Shown in pieces: positions 27,935-39,700 of a stretch of DNA of 64,000 bases. The position numbers and the translations under genes were made by a program. Each line of letters opens with the position of its first letter. Positions within the stretch are counted from its first letter, which is position 1. The stretch covers positions 10,230,001-10,294,000 of the forward strand of contig JASJZC010000007.1 of assembly GCA_037178855.1 (NCBI GenBank), read 5' to 3'. Source of the DNA: Oscheius sp. JU75. Lineage: Eukaryota; Nematoda; Chromadorea; Rhabditida; Rhabditidae. The notes beneath the pieces are model-generated. The model worked only from the letters and a program-made list of their open reading frames with translations. It was not told the DNA's origin and searched no databases.

Positions 27935-28589
27935 CTACTCAACAGGTGCGATCGTATCGCCTTTTTTTGAGACTCCGTTTCGGTTGTTAGAAGGACAGTT
28001 TTCCAGGCGCGACATGACGGGCATGTCTGGGTACGCAGAAATCTGACTGTAGCTTGGTGGCTCGGGGTAAGGCGGTGGAGCCACAAGGCCAGGTAGACCC
28101 TGCAAACGTACCCAATCAAGAGTCTTTCACTCGATCTCCTATAGAAATGACGTCCCGCCCAAAAGTTCCGTAAAAGTACCTGAAACTGACGCGGATCTCT
28201 TAAAGAGTTGTTGTTAGACGTGTTGGAATAATAGGGCACGATAATTGGATAAATTGTCGGTGCTCCGGGATCGGGGCCTGTCAGCTCTGGTGGGTAATAG
28301 CCTAAAAATACATGTTTTTTTTTTTTTGCTTAAATGTCAGCCTACGTGGCGGCGGTACATAGGGCGTGGGAACCGTTTGCACCTCTACAGAACTGGATGA
28401 GGTCGATGAAGCAGCAGCTTGGTGTCTTGCTCTGCGATTGTGATCGATCCTCTGGTTGCGAGTCACAGCCCAATTGGACTTTCTCCGATCTTGTGCACAA
28501 ATCGACCTTATAACCAGAATCGAGGCCGCGAATACAATGGAAGCAATCAAGGGGACCAGCAAGATGAGGAAGTTACTCTCGGACGGCAT
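27935..28589 (-). CDS. small single-pass membrane protein with PPPY and PPSY motifs (3)
   Basis: Three exons in consistent phase encode about 180 residues. A four- to six-residue head (MPSESN) is followed by a membrane segment (FLILLVPLIASIVFAASILV). The cytosolic tail is Arg/His-rich and then Ser-rich, followed by several proline-tyrosine motifs: PTPYVPPPRRYYPPELTG across an exon junction, and APPPYPEPPSYSQISAYPDM with PPPY and PPSY. This predicts binding to WW-domain ubiquitin ligases or adaptors. The layout is like that of protein (1) at 7348-8285, although the sequences do not obviously align. A tiny upstream frame (ATGGGCAGCATATGA) lies just before the start, and an upstream signal-peptide exon cannot be excluded. 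It is tail to tail with the CRAL-TRIO gene, about 100 nt apart. Confidence 0.65.
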
Positions 28590-29639
28590 CTTTCATATGC
28601 TGCCCATTGAAGAACTGGAACGAAAGAACACCTGAAGAGTGAGATTAATTCGGAGGGACTGTTATCAAAGAAAGATAGTTGTTGACATGGTGGAGGGATG
28701 GTAATAATGGAAGCAGCTCTACCAAAATAACTTTCGTGACGGCGATGTTTGTTAGGCTAAGCAATAACAAAACAGAAGAAGTGACATTTTTTAGCAGAAT
28801 ATTGTGAGAATTCTAGCTGCAGGGACTGGACCAGAATGGGTTCTTTCCCAGAATAGTGGGAAAGGTCTGCAAAAGTTAATGGCAGACTACTTTAGGTTTT
28901 TGGGGCAAGCAACGAACTATAAGGTCGTTGAGCAATACCGTAGCTCTTCCAGAATGAGGCGATACTGATGTGGTCTCATGACACAGTTAACACAACGTGA
29001 GATTTTCACAGAAGGGTATGAGAAAAACTTGCTACAGATCTTTTTGCCAAATTACAGTAGATTGGAAAGGTAAGCCTAACACCATGAACAAACTTAAAAC
29101 TTAACTTTACGGCGTCCTTAAACCCATGACATCTCTTTTCAGTATGTCACCACCTTCCTTGTTCTCTGTCAAAATCGGTAGTGCTTTGAAAAGGTAATGG
29201 TGGTATGAAATACAAGTTACTGTAACACAAGAACTAAGAAAATTTTGCGCTTTGAATGATCTTAGATTATAGAAAAATAGGACGTAGCCAATAGTAAATA
29301 AGTCGTCTGGAGTATACTTTTCAATTACAGTAAACACCGAACGGCCTGAAGAAGATCCTCTCTCGAAGCCAAAAGGTAAACTATCCCAGAAATCTGATAA
29401 GTGTGGATGCATAAAACATGGTGCCTCGAGGGAATGAGAGAAAGAAAACCGGCCCTGCGGGCAGGCGCTCGGTAATCAGCAGTCTCTCTCTTTCCCTTCA
29501 TAACCATAGTAACGAGTCCGACTCGAAATAATAGACGGGTTGAGGGAAAGTTTATCGTCACGCGGGTACGAACCAATCACCAACTGGTCAGAGAGACAAA
29601 ATAGGGATTGTAGAGTATTGTTGCTAAAACATTACAAGT

Positions 29640-30350
29640 TGACAGATGGACTAACAGATGAGCGCATGCAAAGACCGTGTGCTGACGGGCTGACAGGCAC
29701 GACAGATTGACATTCAATCTGATGAGGCTGAACAAGCTGGCTGACCGGCTTCTAACACTTGTACTGTGGAATTGTTTAAACGAGTCCGACAGACGGAACA
29801 CAGGGTGCTACTTTGAGACTTGGAAAGCTTACGAGGCAGACTTCTTAAGTACAGCCTGACGGGCCGACAAACCGCCTAGACAAATGACAGACTAATTTCT
29901 GACTGTTCTGGCTGACGAGTACTGCAGGCTGTCATGCAAGCTTCTTCTGTAGATGCAGTTCAGGCTGATAATATAACAAACTAACAGACTGGCTTCTACC
30001 AGGTTCTCAGCTACTATAGAAATAGATTGGTCGCAATGGTTTGAAAGACTGCTAACATGGTTATACTTCGGGAAAGTCTACATGGAAAGCTTGGCGAGCA
30101 GGTCGCTAAAACATAGCAGGCTGGCTGACCTCACGAGAAGAAGGATTGTCATGACAGCATGTTCTGTGATACCAGTACACCCTGATAAACAGGCCTCTGG
30201 CCGCCAGGACCGCCTGAGTGACAGATTTTAACTGTCTAATAGCTGCTGACGAGAGTCTACTCCAGGATAGATTACAAGATTGATAGACAAGATATTACTA
30301 TAGTGAAGCTGGTACAAATTCTATGTCGCCTAACAAACTTGCCATGTAAC
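29640..30350. repeat. degenerate short repeat of GCTGAC / CTGACAG type
   Basis: Words such as GCTGACGGGCTGACAGG, GGCTGGCTGACCGGC, AGCCTGACGGGCCGACA, CAGGCTGGCTGACC and CAGGCTGATAA recur every 20-100 nt over about 700 nt. They are interrupted and diverged, so no fixed period can be given. A smaller stretch of the same kind lies at about 18940-19180. Confidence 0.5.
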
Positions 30351-32310
30351 TATAATGCCTCTCAAAAGCTTCATGCATTGCAGTAATCCAAGAACATAGG
30401 AAAACCGTCAAATGTTCTCGAGAAGGAAACCAAGCAAAACTCATAAAATAGGCTGTTTATCCGAAGTACTACCAACATTCACTACGGCTTGGAAGCACCT
30501 GCGGCAGGTGAACACTGACGACATTCACGTCGGACCAGACATGTTTATCGAGAAAATGAAGCAGAGATATAACTGCTAGGTATGTCAAAAGTTGATTCAT
30601 AATTAGTACTGAAATATCGACAGATATGTTGGAATGGAAGAGTGCGAGAAGAAAGTTTGTGACACTCAGAAAACATCAAGGAGAATTGAGAAAGCACTGG
30701 GTGTTCAAACATTTGTAAGGTAATAGGCCCCAATTATCATGAACGGATCCAATATTAACTTTGGATAATTTCGTTTTCCTTGGATCACACATCTCCATTC
30801 CACTGGACGATTCTGAAGAGGTCAAACGTAAAATGGGAGAGGCGTTTGGTGCCTCGAACAAAATTGACAGATGGCAGAATGAGAGGATAAGAGCAAGAAC
30901 AAAGTTGGCGGACTAATTAAAGAGGATACTCTGTCTCAAGATGACCTGGGCGGAAAAAATAACACAGATGAACGAGAATAGATATCCCCTTCGTCAGACT
31001 GGAGCCGAATCTGCACCATGTTCGTAATCTGAAACGTTCAGTCTCGATACAAGATTGTAAGCCTAAAAATACAAGGTTGTCCTGTAAGTCACGTCATAGT
31101 CGATGGTTCCCGTCACATGTGCACCCGATTGAATAAGGATGTTGTATAGACATTGTTTATAGCTCAGAGCGGCCCGGGGTTATCCAGGTGTTGTAGCTTT
31201 GAAAAGAGTTTGTTAGCAACATCAGTACGCATAGGCCGAAAGCTGAATTTTGCTAGCCTAAAGAGTGTTTGAAACAAAATTTCGTACGACAAATATTCAT
31301 AAAATTGTTATAATTGTAAAGAGTGTTTTCGCTCCAGCTATAACTCTGTCCAGAAGCTTCAAGACCATACTTTATTAAAAAATTGATATTTATTGTTAAA
31401 AGCAACACATATTTTCCCTAAGCCTTTAACCAGTGTAGTAATGCCAAATTTGAGTTTAATAGAACGTTACTCCATTCAAGTAAAGCGGAAGAGCTGCACC
31501 TTTCAGAGACCATTGTGTCATTTACTGCACTTCGAGGCGTCTCAAGTCATTTGTCACATTCGTGTGATGCAAAAATAACTCATCTCCGCAAATTCCTATT
31601 TCATCTCTTTCAACCTAACTAAGAAGTTATCGGTTGGCACAATCTGCGTCTCATTAAGAGTAAGAGAGCGTTTCGGGCCTCCCATGTCCAACTCCAGAGG
31701 TTGATTTATGTTTGAAATTCAGCGCAGTAATCTTTTTAATGCTAGCACTTCTTTTCCCTGGAGGACAACAAGATGTCACTCAGAGGTGGAACACGAGCCT
31801 TTCCACAGCTCCAATCTTCTTGTTTTTGGCCTCTCTATAATTGTTGTTTTTCGGGTTAAAGCCTTTCCTATACTTAATTTTTTGTATTGTGCTGCTCCGA
31901 CAATGGGTTTGGGTCATTCATGCATGCAGAATCTTGTGCACTTTACGACTGTCTCTCATTAGGTGCTCTCTGCTTTATATCTTCTCTCCAATTGCGAGTT
32001 TTGCTTCAATTTTGACGTCAGCCCTCAGACGGAAATTGCTAATTTTCGTGAGAATGCTCAAGGTGTGTTGTCCCACTCTCTCTCTCATTTCGTCTCTTCT
32101 CCAGCGTTACGCGGAAATTGGCCTGGAGCTGTCCACCAAATTTCAATTTGCTCTTGTGGATCATGGCAAAAAACAAGAGCAATCCTTCTCCTGACTGCTC
32201 CCCCTGACAGGCCTGTTTACTTGTCAGAAAACGAAGGCGCAAGACGGGAGCTGTGCTCACATTTTAAATGGATGACATGGCTTGTTAAAAGGCCGTTGTG
32301 GGTCCCTCTA

Positions 32311-32332
32311 TCTCTCTCTCTCTCTCTCTCGT
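32311..32332. repeat. (CT)n microsatellite
   Basis: An uninterrupted run of about ten TC/CT dinucleotides in a pyrimidine-rich noncoding stretch. Confidence 0.85.
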
Positions 32333-32819
32333 TTCGTTTCCTACTCGTATGACTAATTTGCGCGCGCTATCACGAAATTTTATATCCTCCCTACCTAAAA
32401 GGAGAGGAGGCTATAAACAGAGGAGCTCTCGAGGAATCCCTACGTTGGGCCCAAATTGTGTCCCGTCTCCTCTCTCTTGCTCCAAATTGCGTTCCATAAC
32501 TGTCCTAATTCCATTTGGCCCCGTCTCTTTATGTCCACCAGTTCCGTTATTAGCGTCGAGCGCTTTTCACCTCTGTTTCGCCCTCAGTATAGAATGCTCT
32601 TGGGCATATTAGGTTCTTCCGGAAGAGAAATATTGACCTTTGGGCTTGTTCGAACCTATCCAGGTATTCATCACCTCCCAACACGATCAAATTTCACTAT
32701 TTAAACACAACTTCCCTCTCCTTCAGTTCCAATTTTCAAATTGTCAAATCTCTTGCTCTCCTCTAGTAAAATTACGTATTCATTGTCTAACGCTTCGTTG
32801 CTACGACCTGCTTTCAGCA

Positions 32820-34243
32820 ATGCGTCAAGCTATCCTGTTCCTCTCCAGTCTCACAGCTCTTTGTAGCTTTTCACTCGATGACCCAATCGTGATGGAAAGG
32901 ATAGTTCATCGAGTGGAATGGGATGAGTTGTTGACCGAATACGATTCCACTGTGGCTCCTGTAAGGAACATGACGGTATGTATGTTTCTTGGCCTGAGGA
33001 AGTTTTCTTAATGGCTTTGGCACCTATTCCGGTATGAGAGGGGTCCGTTACACAGACGTTACATAAAACGGATATTTCCTGACGTTTTCATAAGCTGTGA
33101 CCTACGAGCTATTTTGAGTAATGTTCCCATGATCAATACCTTTGATTCGTCTGGAAGTGACACTTGCAATAGTATTAGGCTACTAATATGCAATAGCATT
33201 TGCCTTGATTTCACATAGCTGTGAAATCAAGGCAAATGAGAGTTTAGAGAGTCTATTCCAGAAGTTTAAGTTTTAGATACACTGAACAGTTTCAATACTG
33301 TATCTCATTCTGTCAGGGCATTAGTCTGCCCTTTTAAGTATGACAGTAAACAAGTTAACATAAATAGCTATAGACCCCAGGGCGCAAGAGACAGTTACGA
33401 TATCAATTGTTAGACTTTCCAAAGTTTCCAGTACGTACTGACACCTTGTGATTGTCCCTCCCTCTGAGGGACAATCACAAGGTGACAGTACGTTCCACCA
33501 TTCCGCATGTTTGTCTCCAGTTCTCCCACTACAGCAGAAACAGCATTCTCCAAGGAACAGACGAGACTGTCAAGCTTACGTGAAATGTTACTACTAACCC
33601 TCTGCTGATGCAAAGAAAAACTAATTGAAAAAAATGGCAAAATTAGCTTTGGACACACAGACAGAGCTTTGACCAAAAGATAAGCTGATAAAGGAAAAAG
33701 ATACTGGCAGCTTATTCACCTGTTCACTTGGAATTTCTTGTCAAAATATGAGCTTTAGGTGAATGTGGATGCTTCTCTCGTCTCTTTCAAGTTTGTTAAC
33801 TACCCGAAGCGAGAAGCTCACGGCATTTACGACGTTGTCTTCAGTTGGAAAGATGAAAGGCTAAAAATAGCGAATGGAGTGAGAGTCGGGGTAAAGGACT
33901 TTTCCTATCAAAAAATAAAGTGTCCAGGTCCCGTCACACATAAAAATATGGGAGCCTTTCATCATTGTGCACAACGCCATCATTAACCAACAATCCAATG
34001 CAGCTCTGTTATATTCTGACGGAAAGTTTAAACTTCATCAGAGAAGAATTCTCCAACTTGCTATTAAAAGAAACGATACGGTACGAGTTTTAAATGCTGT
34101 TTATTCCGTTTTTTCAGGAAGTTGAACCAGTTTTTCGCTCATTTGAAGACGGAAGTGCCGATGATATTCAGCTTATCACAAATATCCACGGAGCTATCCC
34201 CTTGAATTCTTCGACCGAAGGATGGGAATTGCATGATCACTAA
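32820..34243 (+). CDS. secreted Cys-loop-receptor ligand-binding-domain protein without cysteines or membrane domain
   Basis: Four exons (32820-32975, 33759-33890, 33928-34080, 34118-34243), all in phase 0, encode 188 residues. A signal peptide (MRQAILFLSSLTALCSFS) is followed by a fold recognisable as a pentameric-receptor ligand-binding domain: WDELLTEYDSTVAPV, VNVDASLVSFKFVNYP, IYDVVFSWKDERLKIAN, VPSHIKIWEPFIIVHNAI (the W-x-P strand) and DGSADDIQL with STEGWEL near the end. The protein stops where the first membrane helix would begin. The region aligning to the Cys-loop (AIKRNDTEVEPVFRSFEDG) has neither cysteine, and the mature chain contains none. Acetylcholine-binding proteins of molluscs have a similar length and layout but keep the loop. 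CTTTCAG lies two bases before the ATG. The first intron holds two near-perfect hairpins. Role: possibly a soluble ligand sink or modulator (inference). Confidence 0.7.
33197..33238. repeat. perfect 19-bp inverted repeat
   Basis: CATTTGCCTTGATTTCACA (33197-33215) and its exact reverse complement (33220-33238) are separated by four bases (TAGC). It lies in intron 1 of the ligand-binding-domain gene. Confidence 0.9.
33435..33491. repeat. 26-bp inverted repeat with one mismatch
   Basis: The arms at 33435-33460 and 33466-33491 are reverse complements except for one position; the loop is CCTCT. It lies in the same intron, 200 nt downstream of the first hairpin. Confidence 0.9.
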
Positions 34244-34381
34244 GCCTGCTCAGTAAAGCTATACGTATTCATGGAAAGACTTTTATGGTACTCAAGACAA
34301 ATGAGATGAATGACCAGTCTCATTACAAGACTAATTATGAGGCGTTCGGAGGGCTGAGAGCTCATTTTTGAAAGCAGGGCG

Positions 34382-35639
34382 ATGTATCTCCTCGTGCTCC
34401 TTCTAGCTACGGTAGCCGTTCATGGAGACGACGATGATCCAACCATGAACTCCCCCGCTTTACGTGGTGAAAGAGCCAACCAAGCCTATTACTCGACCAC
34501 CACCTCCTCCAACTAGTCCTCTACCTCCACCGAGACAGAGAGCTCCGGAGATTGATCAGCTTTGGAATCCTTTAATGAGGATCATGACTGTATGTTGAAA
34601 CTTTATGTATGCACTAACGTAGCATTCCGAGCAAGTCAGGTTTGGTATCTATACAAACCGAACTTCTGAGCAATCCTTTCAGAATTTTTCGGCATTTAAA
34701 AACAACATACTTTGAGTTTAATACTTTAAAAAAAAAACCTGCACCAAACTTTTAAGGAACTCTTCCACAGGACTTGGAGAGTTTGGCCCTCCCAGTACCA
34801 TTAAAACTTACAAAACTTTTGAAACAAATATGACAAATGACAAATGAAATATCTATCTAAACACTGAGACAGATTTGAGTTTTAAAAAAAAGTCAGAAAT
34901 CGTTGCAGGACGTTAAGGCAATTCAGCTCGACAAGTTCCAAACAAAAATGGTAAGAGTTTGTCGCAAGAGCTGTCGCGCAGTTATAATCTCGCACAATAG
35001 ACTTTATTAACCTTGCACAAGAAGTCGACAATGTTGTCGTAAAATTCACTACGCTGTAATTCTCTAACTAGACCCTCGTTTCAATATGCTGATAGAAGGC
35101 ACTAAATCTGAGTCGCCAGGGTACACACCCCGTCGAGGGTTGTTGGGTTTCTGTAAGGGCGGAGAAACAATCTTTGACTACTGGAAGGACTCTAAAACAT
35201 GCTCTTCCGTTGTTTCCAATGCTTGCTGTTTCTCCTTTTATCCGCATGCAAGAGGGGCGAAAGCGCGCTCTTTTACAATACACCAAATTTTGAACAAAGC
35301 TTCACACAGGCAAATGCGACAGCTCTTTAAAGGAAGAGATTTGCAGATCCTGTGAACAGTTGCACACAGCCTGTACCAGATACCATAACACGAATACTGT
35401 GTAACTCTCAGCCCTAACTGTTCGGCCATGGTACAGGAACGGTGTGTTTTCTTCTTTGATAAATTTCACAGCTCAGATATAGGGCTATCCTCGTTCTGCA
35501 TTAACTGGACTGTCTTGTCACTATAACATCTTGGCTGATGTTAATAAAACGTTATGGCAACCTTACGTTTTGAGTTGCCTGGTCAAATACAAATGACCTT
35601 CTACGACATCTGGCTCACAGACACAACTCCATTCCTCAC
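34382..35639 (+). pseudogene. decayed or frameshifted ligand-binding-domain gene
   Basis: An ATG at 34382 opens a signal peptide (MYLLVLLLATVAVHG) and an acidic start. The frame breaks at the C5 run around 34455, after TMNSP. The other frame then reads YVVKEPTKPITRPPPPPTSP and RAPEIDQLWNPLMRIMT up to a GTATGT donor at 34589. A second exon, 34909-34950 (DVKAIQLDKFQTKM), is bounded by TTGCAG and GTAAGA. A third piece ends at 35639 with QIQMTFYDIWLTDTTPFL, which parallels IYDVVFSWKDERL of the intact neighbour. No W-x-P exon or later part was found. This is either a pseudogene or a gene with a one-base sequence error plus missed exons. The Pro-rich head is not seen in the neighbour. Confidence 0.5.
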
Positions 35640-35723
35640 GTAAGTTCAATATCCTGCGAACAAGTAAGAAGACTTTTGGGCTAGGTGGCGAAAAGGGTCT
35701 TCATATGGTAATCTTTTGCTTTT

Positions 35724-35790
35724 GAGAGAGACCGAAGCACAGAAAGTTGGCTACGTCAACTTGCGCTGCCACTGTGCTTCTGTCTCTCTC
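35724..35790. repeat. 67-nt imperfect hairpin
   Basis: The outer arms GAGAGAGACCGAAGCACAG (35724-35742) and CTGTGCTTCTGTCTCTCTC (35772-35790) pair at 18 of 19 positions. Inside, AAGTTG and CAACTT add a second short stem. The size and shape are like a microRNA precursor, but there is a nine-base bulge on one side. Confidence 0.6.
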
Positions 35791-36309
35791 GAGAAAACTA
35801 GTGGTCAGAAGCAGTTTTCGGGTTTGGACGCACTTTTCTTCTATTTTTTAAAATCTGCTACTTACAAACGAACTAAACCAAAAAAGGAAATTCCTCAACT
35901 TTTGATACTCTACAGCTGACATAAAAGTGCGTACCATGAGAAATACTCAGGGTACAGGCACAAATAGAAATAGCAGCATTGAGAGACGAGAGCAGTAGAT
36001 TTTCAGATCAATTCCCCTTCGAACATGCTGAAGATTGTTTTTACTGCTGACGGATATGGTTATAAAAACTACTTCGCAGTACGGGGAGAGAAGTATTGAA
36101 TAAAGTTGTTTATGAATTTTATTCGGTCTTGAAAACTTCATTTCCGTTCGTTTCAATTCGTGAGTAATCGTGACTGGTGCCCTGCGAGATAAGAGGTTGA
36201 CACTTTTCAGTAGCATTCGCTGCATGAAGTTTTCGTGTATTCTGTATTATGTAGCTCCCTGGTATAAAGTCTTATTACTTTGGCCCTTTAATATCATCTT
36301 TACACACAG

Positions 36310-36720
36310 TATTCTCAGGTCTTCCACGGTCCTTACTTGACCTGGAATTTGTACCGTTTAGTCTGCAAATATATTGCGAGAATAACCGAGAAAGGCTATA
36401 ATGATGGAAGTCAGTAAGATTTTTGTATTATCAAGCGAAAAGTTCATTGGATATAAAGCAATGAAACATACTCAATTTCAGGAAATGATATCCCTGCTTG
36501 TGAGCGAAACAAAGATGGAAGACGTAAGATCGTGTCTTTCTTCAGGTCTTTTGCAAACTGGATGCTAGATCAGTTGTTGCAGTTTAAAAGTTTTTCATCA
36601 CCTTCTGTAATAGATCGTCTCGTCAAGGTAAACAATAAGCGTGTTGTCGAAATAAAACCACATTTCCCAGAGGTGAATTGCCAGAAATTTTCAGAGATCT
36701 TTCAGCTCAGTGGACATTAG
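36310..36720 (+). other. exon-like islands, unassigned
   Basis: Two or three open pieces with splice signals lie here. One, at about 36310-36415, reads YSQVFHGPYLTWNLYRLVCK up to a GTAAG donor. One at about 36481-36522 reads EMISLLVSETKMED. One ends at 36720 with NCQKFSEIFQLSGH and a stop. The helical pattern with spaced cysteines recalls saposin-like domains, but the phases do not join cleanly and I do not call a gene. Confidence 0.25.
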
Positions 36721-39700
36721 GGGATATGGATCGTAGTGATGTTTGCCGAGTCGGCTGCCCAGATCGAAGAATCCTCTCTGACTGAGTCTGTCTTAATTCT
36801 TATCGCGTAAGAGCTTTTTCGACAGCGAGAGAATCCGAAACGTGCAAGTCTTTGATCTTTGAAGTGAAGAAAAACATTAAGAAATCAGAGATAAAAATCT
36901 CATAGTGTGAAAAGATAGAGAGTAGTATGTACTACCAAAGCTATGGCCTTCGAAATCTTTGCTCGCTCATCTTTTCTCATTCTGCAAATGTTTGCGACCT
37001 CCGGAATCGTTAAAGTGCGAAAATGAGAGCTGTCTCTCTATTAATGTATTTAGCAAACTCAGAACTATGCAGCTGTTGTTCCCTTTCTCCCAGCTCCCTC
37101 TCTCCTATAAAAATATACACACATGCTCTAATTGTGTGACAGATCTTGGTCTTTTTGCTGTTTCACAAAGGAACTGGCGTCTTTCCGGTTCATCAAGGCG
37201 TTGTATCTCTCCCACCCCATCGAAAAAAGACTTTCCTAAAGCTCATTCTGGCCAATAGACTTGTCATCAGCATGCGAATCAACTTTTTTTCACGCTCTTC
37301 TTTTTACCCGCACTTTTGGAACAACAGAGTTATGAAAACGTGGTTTGGCGAGCCATCTTCCGGAGCCTGTTCCGGGTTCGGGCATTTTTCAATCTTGTTC
37401 TCAAATGTCCTTATTTGTTTTTGCCTTTTATCTGGAAATAGAAGACGAATCACGAATTCTGATACATGCCTTGACTCCAATCAACCCTGCCCTTGAAAAT
37501 CCCTATTTACATGTATGTGGCTGCATCACTCCAAGTCATAAATGAGTACTTTTTCTGGTCTCCTTGGGACCGCGAAGAGGTCTCAAAGCGGCCATTTATA
37601 GTGTTCCTCCTTGTCATGTTGACTATATGCAGAAGCCAACCTTTGTGCCCCGCGAAGCTGCAACATCCATTAGACAATCAGTGACGAGAGACATTTGTGT
37701 GTGTCCTTCCCTTCTCTTTGGCCTGATTGAGACCTCCAAAGTTCCTTGTTTAGAGAATCTGTTTTTAAACATCTGCCACACATTAACACCCGCAAAAAGC
37801 ACCAACGTATAAACATTGTTTCCCCATCGGAATGATTGAATGAGCCAGATGCATATCTTTATTGTTTAGAAACGCACATATTTTGGACCACCGGCAGATA
37901 ATTAGATGATGAAGGTGGGCCCCAGTTAGTATAAATAGGGGGAGACGCATGGTGTCGCTAGCGCGAAATACTTCAAAATAGGTCCCTTGGGCCAATGTAG
38001 CGATCTCCTACGTGTGCATACCAGACGTGTCTCTTTCCATTCTATGCGCGCCTATATCCGGTCCTTTAAACATTTGTGGCTATCCTTAATTGCAACTGGT
38101 CTTTGTGCATTATCTCGAGGTCTGTAATTGGCAGAGCGAGAGCTCCAGCCACTCCATTTAGAGATGAGTTTTGGCTGTCAGTCTCACGGGATGTGCCGGG
38201 AGTAATCAGTGCAAGGTAACCCTTCGGGGAGCCATAAACCATTGTGTCCCTCAAAAACATCCTAAGGCAACATCTAACCTTTCTTACCGATCCCTTTTCA
38301 GACAATCTTGTGGGTGGATATGAACTTCTCGAGGATAAGGTTCCAGAGACCAGTTTAATCGAATTTGGGCCGTTTTACACCAAGTTGCGTGTTTATCTCA
38401 CTTGACTCAAGAAGTCCTCTTCAGAAGTCTCTGTCGCTACTCGACAAACCAAAAAATGTTAGCGTAATTTGGCTCACAGGAACCCCATGCTTACCTGTTT
38501 CTTAGCGACCTCTCACAGCTGCCCAGGTAGCATTCTACCTTGGCTATAATTCATGTTACAATGCCTATGGATCTGTGAGAATAGGAGGAAAAAGAACTGC
38601 GTTACAGCGTCATTTTGATGTGTATCTCGAGAGAGACCCTAGGTACTTTTACGACTTCTAAGTAATTAAGCCTCGTTTTTTCTTGACTATTGTGTGTGTC
38701 GTTTGAACCTTCTGCTCTCTTTTAGCCGCTTACGGTTCGGTTCACTGCATGCTCAGCGAGCTGAGTTTCCTGGTTTTTGCCTGTGAATTTTGAACTCGTC
38801 CTGACCGAATAAGTGCACTTACATCTCATTCCGATAATTCCTGACTGTGTCCGCTTTTAAGCTCGCCGGTCACATACCAAAGACTTTTGGCCTGTGGCCG
38901 ACGCCAGACGTAGCTTGTTAGAAGTGCTCATCTCCAGAACGTCGGCTGTTATGCTTCGTAGCGCCAAATGAATTCAAATATTCACTGTGTCATCAGAAAA
39001 TCCAATTTTTGACTATATTTTCACGCTTGGGTCAGTGTACCGTGTCTTCTGACTCATTATATTTCCCTAGATATAATTTTTAACGTCAGTTTTCCAGTTG
39101 TGACTAACTAGTGACCTTGAGTCAAGACACTTCTCGAAGTATTGAACAAGTTGTTCTCGGAAAAATTTTATACACGTTTCCTGCTAAAACGCATCGATAA
39201 TTCTGTCTCGAGCTAAATTGGCCGGCACGCAGCTTTTGTGGAATTTTTGAGCAGGCACAGAAATCATCGCCAGCCAGTGTTCCGTCGTTAAAAAATATTT
39301 TTGCATGCGTTCGTGCTCTGTTAACTCAAGGTAGTAGCCGAGTCCATGGCTCCCAAAAAATGTTCATCACATTTGAGTAATCCAAAAAACTGAATTTGAC
39401 ATTCAATCAGCTGTTCTACCCTTGTCTTTAGTCTCAAAATGAAGACCACACAGGCCAATAGTGTTTATCCATTTTACGCAGACTGCTCTGTCCTCCAGAT
39501 GCGACCGCCTCCCCTCTTTTCTCCTCACACTGAACCTCACACCGTATTTGCCCACACTTCATCATAAATCGGCCATCCGATTTTCAATTAAAAGCTTTCT
39601 TCAGTCCACATCGTGCACTGCTTTTTTTTTCAAAGCTTATTTTTTTTTAGCGTCACAGCAGTTTTCGGTCTCCTATTCAAGATTTCCGCTCGAGAGAGAG

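Larger units (their letters stand above)
28590..32819. other. 4.2-kb gene-poor region
   Basis: No convincing exon chain was found. The segment 29640-30350 carries the GCTGAC/TGACAG repeat listed separately. From about 31600 to 32800 the plus strand is pyrimidine-rich with a (CT)n run at 32311-32332. The open frames there (31841-32194, 31963-32352) overlap in different frames and look like composition artefacts. A start-proximal acceptor (CTTTCAG) at the right end belongs to the next gene. Confidence 0.4.

Noticed and set aside
31841-32352. Two overlapping plus-strand ORFs of 117 and 129 codons
   Set aside because: Pyrimidine-rich DNA keeps several frames open at once; the proteins are low-complexity S, L and F.
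36310-36720. Saposin-like gene
   Set aside because: Exon phases do not join and the six-cysteine spacing cannot be shown.
37146-37812. Several overlapping ORFs on both strands
   Set aside because: No splice signals in register and no protein-like pattern; frames compete over the same bases.
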